From positions 41,681 to 105,680 of the forward strand of contig CABUNJ010000005.1 of assembly GCA_902492935.1 (NCBI GenBank): a stretch of DNA of 64,000 nucleotides, read 5' to 3'. Source of the stretch: an uncultured Collinsella sp. Lineage in GTDB: Bacteria; Actinomycetota; Coriobacteriia; Coriobacteriales; Coriobacteriaceae. Position 1 is the stretch's first letter. Each line of letters starts with the position of its first letter. The notes under the pieces are model-generated. The model made no database searches. It was not told where the DNA came from and saw nothing but the letters and a program-made list of their open reading frames with translations. The translations under genes were made by a program, and so were the position numbers. Below, in pieces: positions 37,489-47,888 of the stretch.

Positions 37489-38262
37489 CTACTTGTGCGC
37501 CTTGCCCTGATTGGCCACGGCGTCGATCTTGGCGGCGATGGTTGTCGGGTCGCCGATGTAGCGCTTATCGAGGACGTTGAACTCGGCATCGAAGGTGTAG
37601 ACGAGCGGCACGCCGGTGGGGATGTTGACCTTGACGATCTCCTCGGGCGTGAGGTGCTCAAACTTCATGACGAGAGAGCGCAGGGAGTTGCCGTGCGCGG
37701 CGATGAGCACGCGCTTGCCGGCGAGCATCTGGGGGCGAATCTCGTCCTCAAAATAAGGCCAGGCACGGGCAATCGTGTCCTTGAGGCACTCGGTGTAGGG
37801 TAGCTGGTCGGGCGCGATGTCGCGGTATTGCTCCTGCGTGTGGGGGTCGCGACTATCGCCCGGCTCGAGCGCCGGCGGGCAGACATCGAAGGAACGGCGC
37901 CAGATGAGTACCTGCTCGTCGCCGTGCTCCGCCGCGGCATCGGCCTTGTTGAGACCCTGCAGCGCGCCGTAGTGGCGCTCGTTGAGCTTCCAGGACTTGA
38001 TGACGGGCAGCCATTCGCGGTCCATCTGGGCGAGCACGATGTTGAGGGTATGGATTGCCCGCTTGAGGCGCGAGGTGTAGCAGACGTCAAAGTCGAAACC
38101 CGCTTCTTTGAGGGCTCGACCGCCTGCGGCGGCTTCTTCGCGGCCCGTGTCGGTGAGCTCAACATCGGTCCAGCCGGTGAACAGGTTGAGTTTGTTCCAC
38201 TCGGATTCTCCGTGACGGATAAGGACAAGTTGCATCGTCTGTTGGTCTTTCTGGCGTGCCAT
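37489..38262 (-). CDS. gpmA: 2,3-bisphosphoglycerate-dependent phosphoglycerate mutase
   Basis: A 257-aa glycolytic enzyme that interconverts 3- and 2-phosphoglycerate through a phosphohistidine. The catalytic motif LIRHGESEWN has His17. NLFTGWTDVELTDTG, ERHYGALQGLNK and AAHGNSLR (second His) are all intact. Length matches the dPGM family (about 250 aa). The start at 38262 follows AAGGAGG by five bases. It is on the same strand as mntH but 75 nt apart. The region upstream holds array 2 and then divergent gltB. Confidence 0.96.
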   Translation of the reverse strand: MARQKDQQTMQLVLIRHGESEWNKLNLFTGWTDVELTDTGREEAAAGGRALKEAGFDFDVCYTSRLKRAIHTLNIVLAQMDREWLPVIKSWKLNERHYGALQGLNKADAAAEHGDEQVLIWRRSFDVCPPALEPGDSRDPHTQEQYRDIAPDQLPYTECLKDTIARAWPYFEDEIRPQMLAGKRVLIAAHGNSLRSLVMKFEHLTPEEIVKVNIPTGVPLVYTFDAEFNVLDKRYIGDPTTIAAKIDAVANQGKAHK

Positions 38263-38400
38263 GGGGGCCTCCTTGATCTGGCACGGCGCGCGTGCCGTTT
38301 GCTTGACGCCGCAAAGGATACCCGTTTTAGGCCAAAAAGTTAACCACGACTAACAAAATTGTTGTATTTGAATGGGGTGGGGAAAGGGGGTTGCCGAAAT

Positions 38401-38617
38401 GTCTTGATCTGCCACAACTAGGGATGGAAATTGGGTCTAGGTGTTACAGATCAAGACAGGAAGAAATGGTCCTATGGAAAATCTCGATCTGTAACAGCTG
38501 ACCGCCAAAACTGACCCTTCGTGTTGCAGATCGAGACATTCGGAACCGTCTCTCGAAAACATCTCAATCTGTAACAGTTAGTCGTCGAAATTGGGTCTTA
38601 CTGTTACAGATTGAGAT
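38401..38617. repeat. 57-nt palindrome array 2 (3 units)
   Basis: Units at 38401-38457, 38481-38537 and 38561-38617, each 57 nt, exact 80-nt pitch, two 23-nt spacers. Unit 1 has a degenerate left arm (CTGCCACA). Unit 3 arms are a perfect TCTCAAT/ATTGAGA pair. It lies in the divergent gap between gpmA and gltB, 185 nt before the gltB start. Confidence 0.95.
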
Positions 38618-38801
38618 GTTTGAAGAGGTGAGTTTGCAGGCCGAACTTGGGGCCCTTGTTGTCGTCCTTGATGTCGGTGGTGTCCACTCGTAGAGCGCGC
38701 GTTACGCGATTGTTTCGAAACGGGCGGGAAACACAACGGGCCGGCGATGCTCCTAGTATGCCTATTCAACTGACTGTCTAAATATCTAGGGGAGGATCGC
38801 G

Positions 38802-41800
38802 ATGCAGGCAGATTCCGCTCAGCAGCAGGGCCTTTATCGCCCCGAATTCGATCACGATGCATGTGGCATCGGCGCGCTTGCCGATATCAACGGTGAGCGC
38901 CATCACCAGATTCTGGACGATGCGCTGTCCATTCTGGTCAACTTGGAGCACCGCGGCGGCACGGGACTCGAGAAGAATACCGGCGACGGTGCTGGCATCC
39001 TGTTCCAGGTTCCGCACCACTTTTTCCGTAAAGAGGCTCAAAAGTGCGGCCAGATCCTGCCGGCAGAGGGCGACTATGGCGTGGCCATGCTTTTCTTTCC
39101 GCAGGACGACAAGGGCGTAGAGGATGCTCGTCGCGTGTTTGAGGAGGGCTGCGCCGAGGCCGGCGTGCCGCTGCTCTTTTGGCGCGAGGTGCCGGTCGAC
39201 CCGCACGACCTGGGCGAGACGGCCCGCGCCTGTATGCCCACTATCCTGCAGGCCTTCCTGGGCCGTCCGGACGACACGCCGGCGGGCGACGCCTTCGAGC
39301 GCCGTCTGTACGTGTGCCGCCGCACCATCGAAAAGAAGGCCGACGCCGAGTTTGCCCTGCGCGATAAGATCTTCTACGTGTGCTCCATGAGCTCGCGTAC
39401 CATCGTGTACAAGGGCATGCTCGTCGCCACGCAGATGCGTCGCTTCTTCATTGATCTCAACGATGCCGCCGTCAAGACGGCCGTGGCGCTCGTCCACTCA
39501 CGCTACTCCACCAACACCACGCCCAGCTGGGAGCGCGCGCACCCCAACCGCTTTATCATCCACAACGGCGAGATCAACACCCTCAAGGGCAACGTCAACT
39601 GGATTCGCGCCCGCGAACCCAACCTGTACAGTCCCGTGTTGCAGCACGATCTTGAGCGTGTGATGCCCATCATCAACCGCGAGGGTTCCGACTCCGCGAT
39701 TCTGGACAACGTGCTCGAGTTCTTGGTCATGAACGGCCGTCCGCTCACGCGTGCCGCATCCATGCTGCTGCCCGAGCCGTGGGACCACAACGACAGTCTG
39801 AGCGAGGAGCGCCGCGCCTACGACGCCTACCAGTCAATGCTCATGGAGCCGTGGGATGGCCCGGCGGCCATCGCCTTTACCGACGGTCGCACGCTGGGTG
39901 CCGCCCTCGACCGTAACGGCCTGCGTCCCGCCCGCTACTATGTGACGCGCGACGGTCGCTTTATGCTGGCAAGCGAGGTGGGCACCATCGAGGTGAGCCC
40001 CGAGAACATCCTGACGAGCGGCTGTCTGGGGCCGGGCCAGATGCTCGAGGTCGATTTTGCCCGCGGCCGCGTGATCTACAACGACGAGCTGCGCGCCCGC
40101 TATGCTAAGGAAAAGCCCTACCGTGATTGGATTGCCGAGGAGACGTTGACCGTTGACGCGCTCGATGAGCCCGTTGCGGCAACGTCCGCCGAGGACGCCG
40201 AGGTGCCCGCCGCCGTGCGCATGGCCAAGCTCGGCTACCACTGGGATGACGTCGACGAGGTCGTGCGTCCCATGGCCCAGCAGGGCAAGGCGCCGCTCGC
40301 CTCGATGGGCATCGACGCGCCGCTGGCCTGCCTGTCCAAGAAGACGCGCTCGTTCTTTGACTACTTCTATCAGCTGTTCGCTCAGGTCACGAACCCGCCG
40401 ATCGACGCCCTACGCGAGCATATGGTCACCTCGACCACGCTCTACCTGGGCAACCACGGTAACCTGCTCGAGGACTCCCGTACGGCCTGCCAGCTGGTGC
40501 GCTTGGAGCGTCCGTTGCTCAACGAGGAGGAGTTTGACCGCATCTGCGCCATCGACCGCGTGGGCTTTAAGACCCGCCGCTTCCGTGCCGTCTACCGCCG
40601 CGACGCCGGCGAGGGCGCGCTGCAGGCTGCGCTCAAGCAGCTTGCCGAGGACGTTGAGGCTGCGGTCCGCGATGGCGTGAACATCGTGGTGTTGAGCGAT
40701 CGTGCCGCTGCGGGCGAGGTGCCCGTGCCGTCGCTGCTCGCCGTGGGCTGCGTGCACAACCACCTGATCCGCGCCGGCGTGCGCACCTTTGCCGACATCG
40801 TGGTGGAGTGCGGCGATGCCGTGTCCCCGCATGACTTTGCGGCACTGGTGGGCTACTCCGCGAGCGGCATCTATCCGTACAACGCGCATGCGTGCATCCG
40901 CGATCTGGCGGCGCGCGGCGATCTGGACGTGACGGCCGAGCAGGGCATCGCCAACTACAACAAGGCTGCGACCGCCGGCATCGTCTCCATCATGTCCAAG
41001 ATGGGCATCTCCACGGTGCAGAGCTACCACTCCGCGCAGATCTTCGAGGCCGTGGGCTTTACGCCGGAGTTCGTCAACGCGTACTTCGCCGGCACGGTGA
41101 GCCGTGTGGGCGGTATGGGTGTCGAGGACGTTGAGCGCGAGCAAAACGAGCGCTACGACGCCGCGCTCGCTATCCTTAAGAGCCCGGCTCCCGATCAGCT
41201 GCCCACGCTGGGCCTGACCAAGTGGCGCCCGCTCGGCGGCGAGGACCACCTCATCGATCCGCAGACTGTCTACTTGTTGCAGACCGCCTGCCGTGAGGAC
41301 AGCTACGACACCTTTAAGGAGTACAGCGCCCGCCTGCACCGCACCGGCCGTGCCGTGCGTCTGCGCGACCTGCTCGACTTTGATGCCAGCGGCCGCACTC
41401 CGGTGGCACTCGACGAGGTCGAGCCCGCGCTCAACATCGTTCGCCGCTTTAACACCGGTGCCATGTCGTACGGCTCCATCAGCAAGGAAGCTCACGAGTG
41501 CATGGCCATCGCCATGAACCGCCTGCACGGCCGTTCCAACTCGGGCGAGGGCGGCGAGGACCCGCGTCGCGAGACCCCGCTGGCCAACGGCGACTCCAAG
41601 AACTCCGCCATCAAGCAGGTGGCAAGCGCGCGCTTTGGCGTGACGAGCCGCTACCTGTGTAGCGCCTTCGAGATTCAGATCAAGATGGCCCAGGGCGCCA
41701 AGCCCGGCGAGGGCGGTCACCTGCCCGGCAAGAAGGTCTACCCCTGGATTGCCGAGGTCCGTCAGTCCACGCCCGGCATCGGCCTGATCTCGCCTCCGCC

Positions 41801-43499
41801 GCACCACGACATCTATTCCATCGAGGACCTGGCGGAGCTGATCTTCGATCTTAAGAACGCCAACCCCGGTGCGCGCGTGTCGGTCAAGCTGGTCAGCGAG
41901 GCCGGCGTCGGCACCATCGCCACCGGTGTGGCCAAGGGCGCTGCCGACAAGATCTTGATCAGCGGCCACAATGGCGGCTCGGGTGCCGCTGCGCGCGACT
42001 CTATCTGGCATGCGGGTCTGCCGCTGGAGCTTGGCCTTGCCGAGGCCCAGCAGACGCTGCTGCAAAACGGCCTGCGCTCACGCGTGGTGCTCGAGGCCGA
42101 CGGCAAGCTCATGGACGGCACCGATGTTGCCGTCGCCTGCTTGCTGGGCGCCGAGGAGTTTGGCTTTGCGACCATGCCGCTCATCTCCATGGGCTGCCTC
42201 ATGCAGCGCGACTGCCAGCAGGACACCTGCCCGGCCGGCATCGCCACGCAGAACTGCCGCCTGCGTCGCGGCTTCCGCGGTAAGCCCGAGCACGTTGAGC
42301 GCTTTATGCTCTTTGTGGCCGAGCAGCTGCGCGAGATCATGGCGAGCCTGGGCTTCCGTACCGTCGACGAGATGGTCGGCCATCCCGAGTGCCTGCGCCA
42401 GATCGAGGTCCCGGGCAACCGCAAAGCAAATCTGCTCGATCTGTCGCCCGCTCTGGCGAGCGCGACCTGCGAGTTCGGTGCCCATATTCCGGGCGCCGAC
42501 GGTCGCCACTTCCTGCCGCAGATGGCCGCGGACAGCGAGCTCGACAAGACACTCGACTCCACGTTGTTTGTGCCCTATACGGCCGATGCCCGTGCACACC
42601 TGCGTCCGATTCGCTTCCGCGCCGATATCGCCAACGTCAACCGCTGCGTGGGCACCATCTTGGGCAACGCGGTGACCAAGGCGCATCCCGAGGGCCTGCC
42701 CGCCGGCTCCATCACCATCGATTGCGATGGTTCGGCCGGTCAGAGCTTTGGCGCCTTCCTGCCGCGCGGCATTACGCTCAACGTGTGCGGCGACGCCAAC
42801 GACTACTTTGGCAAGGGCCTTTCGGGCGGCGAGGTGTCGGTGCGCCCCAACCCGCATGCGACCTACAAGTTCGACGAGAACATCATCGTGGGCAACGTTG
42901 CGTTCTTTGGCGCTACGAGTGGCCGCGGCTTCATTAACGGCCTGGCCGGCCAGCGCTTTGGCGTACGCAACTCCGGTGCCACGGTGGTGGTCGAGGGCTG
43001 CGGCAACCATGGCTGCGAGTACATGACGGGAGGTCTGGCGCTCATCCTGGGCGAGGTCGGGCAGAACTTCGCCGCCGGCATGACGGGCGGCGTGGCTTAC
43101 GTCTTTGACCAGTACGGCACGCTCGATGCCCGTGTGAACCACGAGAGCGTTGAGCTTAAAGCCCCGACGGCCGGCGAGCTGGCGCAGATTCGTGCGCTCA
43201 TCCAGGAGCACGTGGACGCGACGCAGAGCCCGCGCGGCATTAAGCTGCTCTACAGCTTTGAGACGATGAGCAAGCACTTTGTGAAGGTCATTCCAACCGA
43301 GTACGAGCGCGTGCTGGCGATTGTCGCCGCCGCCGAGGCCGTCGGCAAGACGCATGCGCAGGCCGAGGAGCTGGCGTTTGACATTGTGACCGGTCGCGCC
43401 GACGCCGCCGATGTCGCTCGCTTTGATGTGGCGGGTGGTGTCGCTGGCGCTGCGCCCGCCACCGCCAGCTCTGTTGCTTCGACCAAGAAGGAGGCGTAA
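38802..43499 (+). CDS. gltB: Glutamate synthase large subunit
   Basis: A 1565-aa enzyme that turns glutamine and 2-oxoglutarate into two glutamates. It has an N-terminal class II glutaminase with the presumed catalytic Cys21 after a 20-residue propeptide (DHDACGIGAL). A central domain and the FMN-binding synthase domain follow (SGHNGGSGAAARDSIWHAGLPLELG). The 3Fe-4S cysteines lie in MGCLMQRDCQQDTCPAG. A C-terminal beta-helix GXGXG domain completes the protein. Start ATG 38802 follows GGGGAGG. The small subunit starts five bases after its stop. A GTTTCGAAAC dyad at 38712-38721 and TAGTAT at 38754 mark the likely control region. Confidence 0.97.
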   Translation: MQADSAQQQGLYRPEFDHDACGIGALADINGERHHQILDDALSILVNLEHRGGTGLEKNTGDGAGILFQVPHHFFRKEAQKCGQILPAEGDYGVAMLFFPQDDKGVEDARRVFEEGCAEAGVPLLFWREVPVDPHDLGETARACMPTILQAFLGRPDDTPAGDAFERRLYVCRRTIEKKADAEFALRDKIFYVCSMSSRTIVYKGMLVATQMRRFFIDLNDAAVKTAVALVHSRYSTNTTPSWERAHPNRFIIHNGEINTLKGNVNWIRAREPNLYSPVLQHDLERVMPIINREGSDSAILDNVLEFLVMNGRPLTRAASMLLPEPWDHNDSLSEERRAYDAYQSMLMEPWDGPAAIAFTDGRTLGAALDRNGLRPARYYVTRDGRFMLASEVGTIEVSPENILTSGCLGPGQMLEVDFARGRVIYNDELRARYAKEKPYRDWIAEETLTVDALDEPVAATSAEDAEVPAAVRMAKLGYHWDDVDEVVRPMAQQGKAPLASMGIDAPLACLSKKTRSFFDYFYQLFAQVTNPPIDALREHMVTSTTLYLGNHGNLLEDSRTACQLVRLERPLLNEEEFDRICAIDRVGFKTRRFRAVYRRDAGEGALQAALKQLAEDVEAAVRDGVNIVVLSDRAAAGEVPVPSLLAVGCVHNHLIRAGVRTFADIVVECGDAVSPHDFAALVGYSASGIYPYNAHACIRDLAARGDLDVTAEQGIANYNKAATAGIVSIMSKMGISTVQSYHSAQIFEAVGFTPEFVNAYFAGTVSRVGGMGVEDVEREQNERYDAALAILKSPAPDQLPTLGLTKWRPLGGEDHLIDPQTVYLLQTACREDSYDTFKEYSARLHRTGRAVRLRDLLDFDASGRTPVALDEVEPALNIVRRFNTGAMSYGSISKEAHECMAIAMNRLHGRSNSGEGGEDPRRETPLANGDSKNSAIKQVASARFGVTSRYLCSAFEIQIKMAQGAKPGEGGHLPGKKVYPWIAEVRQSTPGIGLISPPPHHDIYSIEDLAELIFDLKNANPGARVSVKLVSEAGVGTIATGVAKGAADKILISGHNGGSGAAARDSIWHAGLPLELGLAEAQQTLLQNGLRSRVVLEADGKLMDGTDVAVACLLGAEEFGFATMPLISMGCLMQRDCQQDTCPAGIATQNCRLRRGFRGKPEHVERFMLFVAEQLREIMASLGFRTVDEMVGHPECLRQIEVPGNRKANLLDLSPALASATCEFGAHIPGADGRHFLPQMAADSELDKTLDSTLFVPYTADARAHLRPIRFRADIANVNRCVGTILGNAVTKAHPEGLPAGSITIDCDGSAGQSFGAFLPRGITLNVCGDANDYFGKGLSGGEVSVRPNPHATYKFDENIIVGNVAFFGATSGRGFINGLAGQRFGVRNSGATVVVEGCGNHGCEYMTGGLALILGEVGQNFAAGMTGGVAYVFDQYGTLDARVNHESVELKAPTAGELAQIRALIQEHVDATQSPRGIKLLYSFETMSKHFVKVIPTEYERVLAIVAAAEAVGKTHAQAEELAFDIVTGRADAADVARFDVAGGVAGAAPATASSVASTKKEA

Positions 43500-43504
43500 G
43501 TGCC

Positions 43505-44986
<1,482 letters not shown>

Positions 44987-44987
44987 A

Positions 44988-45055
44988 GTAGTCATTTAAG
45001 AACGTCCCCAATGACTAGTCATTTTTTGTCTAGTCGTTGGGGACACTCTTTGCGA
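44988..45055. repeat. GACTAG palindrome with GGGGAC core, copy 2
   Basis: GTCCCCAATGACTAG (45004-45018) pairs with CTAGTCGTTGGGGAC (45030-45044) around a T-rich loop, preceded by TTTAAGAAC. The left part matches the reverse complement of 2058-2092 in 25 of 26 bases. The stem may double as the gltBD terminator. Confidence 0.8.
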
Positions 45056-45339
45056 GCGATTTGCTCGTTTGTCGACGTACGGGTGTTCATTTGTCGACTT
45101 TTTGGGCTGTGGTCACCTGTTGTTTCTGTGGTGGCTGTGGGTATCTGACTCAAAAGGGCGGGTTGGCTGTCTATATCTACCTGCCGTTTCTTTGCGGTGC
45201 GCATTTTCGGTCAAGCTTTTCGTCAAGTGTTTGGTCAGCATCTGGTTTGCAGCCGGAGGCCTATTTTGCCCGCGCTGGTCGTGGCCGACCACCCTCCTCG
45301 TAAGCTCAAATTGAGGTCTATCAGTTTGAGGAGGATGCC

Positions 45340-46047
45340 ATGACTGACCACGTTTTAGACCGAGCGCATCTGGCCGAAGCCGTCGGCAACGATATTGCCG
45401 ACATGGCCCATTTTTGGATGCTGCGGAAGTTTCAGTTTTTGGAGCCGGCGCGCGAGCAGTTCGAGATCATTGTCGACCCGTGGCTCGGCTATTGCACCGA
45501 GCCTTCTCAAAACGAAATCATGGCCTACAACATGGCATTTACCGATTGGCTGCTCTTCGAGCGCCCCTATCGCCATGGCAAGACGCTGCTCGAGCTGTAT
45601 GTTGAAGAGCCGCCGACATCGCTTTCGCCTGCCTCGCTCAAGCGGCTCGAGCAGGTACGCGACACGCAGTATTTCTCGCGCTTTGGCATTTTGGACAAGG
45701 ATCCTGCGACTGGTATGGTCGCGCTGAAGGACACGCGCACCGACCGTCGCTTTGATGTCTACGACCCGCATATCGTGCAAAAGGAGCATTGGAGCGACGG
45801 CGCGATTGCGGTGCGCCTCGCCTGCGTCGACGATGCCTGGCTGACGGCGGGGCAGCTCTACCTCTATGACATTGCGCGCCTGAGCGATACGGCGGTCGAC
45901 GGGCCGGGCGCGGTGCATCCCGAGGACCTAGAGGACGGTTTCGACACCTCGTGCATCAGCTTCTTTTTGAGGTTGGTCCGCGACATCATGGGCGCCCAGG
46001 GGCGGTATGTGAAGTCGCTCAACATCTACGAACAGGAATGGGAGTAG
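45340..46047 (+). CDS. Hypothetical protein, 235 aa
   Basis: A soluble acidic protein without membrane segments or recognised motifs. Aromatic-rich blocks include DMAHFWMLRKFQFLEPAREQFE and MAYNMAFTDWLLFERPYRHGKT, which look helical. A conserved-looking C-terminus (DTSCISFFLRLVRDIMG) follows. The start ATG 45340 has GAGGAGG six bases upstream, so expression is likely. The 290-nt gap before it, after the palindrome, contains no gene. Array 3 begins 38 nt after its stop. I cannot assign a function. Confidence 0.75.
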   Translation: MTDHVLDRAHLAEAVGNDIADMAHFWMLRKFQFLEPAREQFEIIVDPWLGYCTEPSQNEIMAYNMAFTDWLLFERPYRHGKTLLELYVEEPPTSLSPASLKRLEQVRDTQYFSRFGILDKDPATGMVALKDTRTDRRFDVYDPHIVQKEHWSDGAIAVRLACVDDAWLTAGQLYLYDIARLSDTAVDGPGAVHPEDLEDGFDTSCISFFLRLVRDIMGAQGRYVKSLNIYEQEWE

Positions 46048-46084
46048 GGGATGGGCTGTCGCCCGCCTTGCCTTCTGCCTTTTT

Positions 46085-46302
46085 GTCTTGATCTGTAACG
46101 TTTAGGGGCCTGGAGAACGTCTAACTGTTACAGATCGAGATGTTTTGAACCTGGCAGGGGAAATGTCTCAATCTGTAACATCTACAGGCCAAAACTCGAC
46201 CTAACTGTTACAGATTGAGACAAAGGTTGGACGCGGTACCGAAAGATCTTGTTCTGTAACAACTAGAGGCTCAAAGACTGTCTTCCTGTTACAGATCAAG
46301 AC
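46085..46302. repeat. 57-nt palindrome array 3 (3 units)
   Basis: Units at 46085-46141, 46165-46221 and 46246-46302, each 57 nt, spacers 23 and 24 nt. Unit 3 has a divergent left arm (ATCTTGTTCTGTAACA). The array ends 27 nt before the likely start of the DUF559/AbiEi-like gene. An alternative TTG start of that gene would lie just after the last unit. Confidence 0.95.
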
Positions 46303-46328
46303 GTTTGTCGGCGACGGCAACAGCGACG

Positions 46329-47399
46329 ATGGCCCATTTCTCCGATGTGGTGGTGATGGAAGTGTCTAATACCGTTTTTAAACACAAGCATGCAACACGT
46401 AACACCTTGGCGCGGAATAGGATGCTTGCCAGGCTCACGGAGGCGGCTGAACAAGGCGCGCTGCTTGTAACGCACGACAATGCCGAGCTCATGTGGCTGC
46501 GGCGCCATGTGGGCACAGACGATATTGCGGAGCCCGAATCGCATCTATTCTGTTTTCAGCATGAATGGGATGCGTTGACGCCGGCGGAGCGAGCGCTGCG
46601 TACCATCAAAGGGCTTGCGGAGTTTTATTCCGATTGGGCGTTTTGGGGGTATGACGCAGCACTTTTGTGGGGTCTGGAGTTGCCGAATGATCTGCTCGGG
46701 CCGCGTTACTTGGTCAAAACGGGATGTTCGGTGGCATTGAGTATGGGGTGTAGGCTGCTGCGTCCGCAGACGGCGGGTGTGCTTGAACAAGTCGATGGCG
46801 TGCGGGTGACGCCGTTTTGGCGCACGGTGGAGGATTGTCTGCTGCGTGCGCCGTTTTCGTATGGTCTGGCGATCGCCGATTCTGCATTGCGGGCGAAGGG
46901 CTTGTCGCGCGACGACCTCTGCGAGCGGCTCCAGGCCGATTGCGAGGGCAGACGAGGGTATCGTAGAGCTCAGGTGATTGCGTCGCATGCGGACGGGCTG
47001 TCCGAGAACGGCGGCGAGTCTCGCTTTCGGGCGTTCTTTATTGCATACGGCTTTCCGGTTCCGGAGCTGCAGGTGGAGTTTCGCGATCCGCTCGATTCGA
47101 GCCAGGTGTTTCGGGCCGATTATTTCTGGAGGCTCGAGGACGGGGCGTGTGTCATCGGCGAGCTCGACGGAAAGGGGAAGTATGCCTTGCAGAACGGCGA
47201 GGGTCGGGAGTCGGTCGACCCGTTCGTGGCAGAGCGTCAGCGGGAATCTCATCTGACAATGCTCGGGTACAAGGTGCTTCGGTTCACGTTTAACGAACTC
47301 AAAGATCCGGGGAAGCTGGTCGAGAAAATGAGGCTGGCGGGTATTCCGCAGCGGGCCGATTTGGCTGAGCAATGGAAGCGGCAGTGGTATGGGCACTGA
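46329..47399 (+). CDS. AbiEi/DUF559-like protein with PD-(D/E)XK nuclease-like C-terminus
   Basis: About 356 aa. The plan matches actinobacterial proteins with an AbiEi-type antitoxin-like N-terminal half and a Vsr/DUF559-like C-terminal half. The N-terminus has a helix-turn-helix-like start and the GVRVTPFWRTVEDCLLRAPFSYGLAIADSALRAKG block. The C-terminus has GESRFRAFF, FRADYFWRLEDGACVIGELDGKGKY (Asp and Glu-x-Asp-x-Lys spacing of PD-(D/E)XK enzymes), and RESHLTMLGYKVLRFTFNELKDP. Nuclease activity is not proven for the group. The start is uncertain: TTG 46305, ATG 46329 and ATG 46356 all lack a clear ribosome site. It is flanked on both sides by 57-nt palindrome arrays. Confidence 0.68.
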   Translation: MAHFSDVVVMEVSNTVFKHKHATRNTLARNRMLARLTEAAEQGALLVTHDNAELMWLRRHVGTDDIAEPESHLFCFQHEWDALTPAERALRTIKGLAEFYSDWAFWGYDAALLWGLELPNDLLGPRYLVKTGCSVALSMGCRLLRPQTAGVLEQVDGVRVTPFWRTVEDCLLRAPFSYGLAIADSALRAKGLSRDDLCERLQADCEGRRGYRRAQVIASHADGLSENGGESRFRAFFIAYGFPVPELQVEFRDPLDSSQVFRADYFWRLEDGACVIGELDGKGKYALQNGEGRESVDPFVAERQRESHLTMLGYKVLRFTFNELKDPGKLVEKMRLAGIPQRADLAEQWKRQWYGH

Positions 47400-47440
47400 G
47401 GGGTACGACTAACGCGGATGTGGTTGTTCCGGGCGAGTTC

Positions 47441-47737
47441 GTCTCGATCTGTAACAACAAGGGGCCGTTTGGCCTCGCAACTGTTACAGATCGAGACAGA
47501 AGGTTGGCTGCCGCTAAAAGATCTCAATCTGTAACATCTAGAGGCCGAAAACCTGTCTACCTGTTACAGATTTAGACGTTTGACGATGGGGCTGGAGAAT
47601 GTCTCGATCTGTAACATCTAACGGCCAAAAATCGGTCTAACTGTTACAGATTGAGACAAAGGCGGGAGGCACGACCGAAAATCTCGATCTGTAACATTTG
47701 GAAGGTTAAAGACGGTCTATCTGTTACAGATCAAGAC
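47441..47737. repeat. 57-nt palindrome array 4 (4 units)
   Basis: Units at 47441-47497, 47521-47577, 47601-47657 and 47681-47737, each 57 nt with an exact 80-nt pitch and 23-nt spacers. The unit 1 loop (GGGGCCGTTTGGCCTC) differs from the common A-rich loop. The array starts 42 nt after the AbiEi/DUF559-like gene and ends before the amidohydrolase gene. Confidence 0.96.
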
Positions 47738-47888
47738 GTTTTGCTGGAACGACCGACGCATCGCTGCGCTGGTCTGTTCATCCTCACGCCCTTTTCTTCC
47801 TCCCGTTAGCCGATATGTCCGCAGCAACCTTGCCGCGCTGGATAATAATGGACAAATGTTCAAGTTAATTGTGAGGGAGGAGCTCGAT

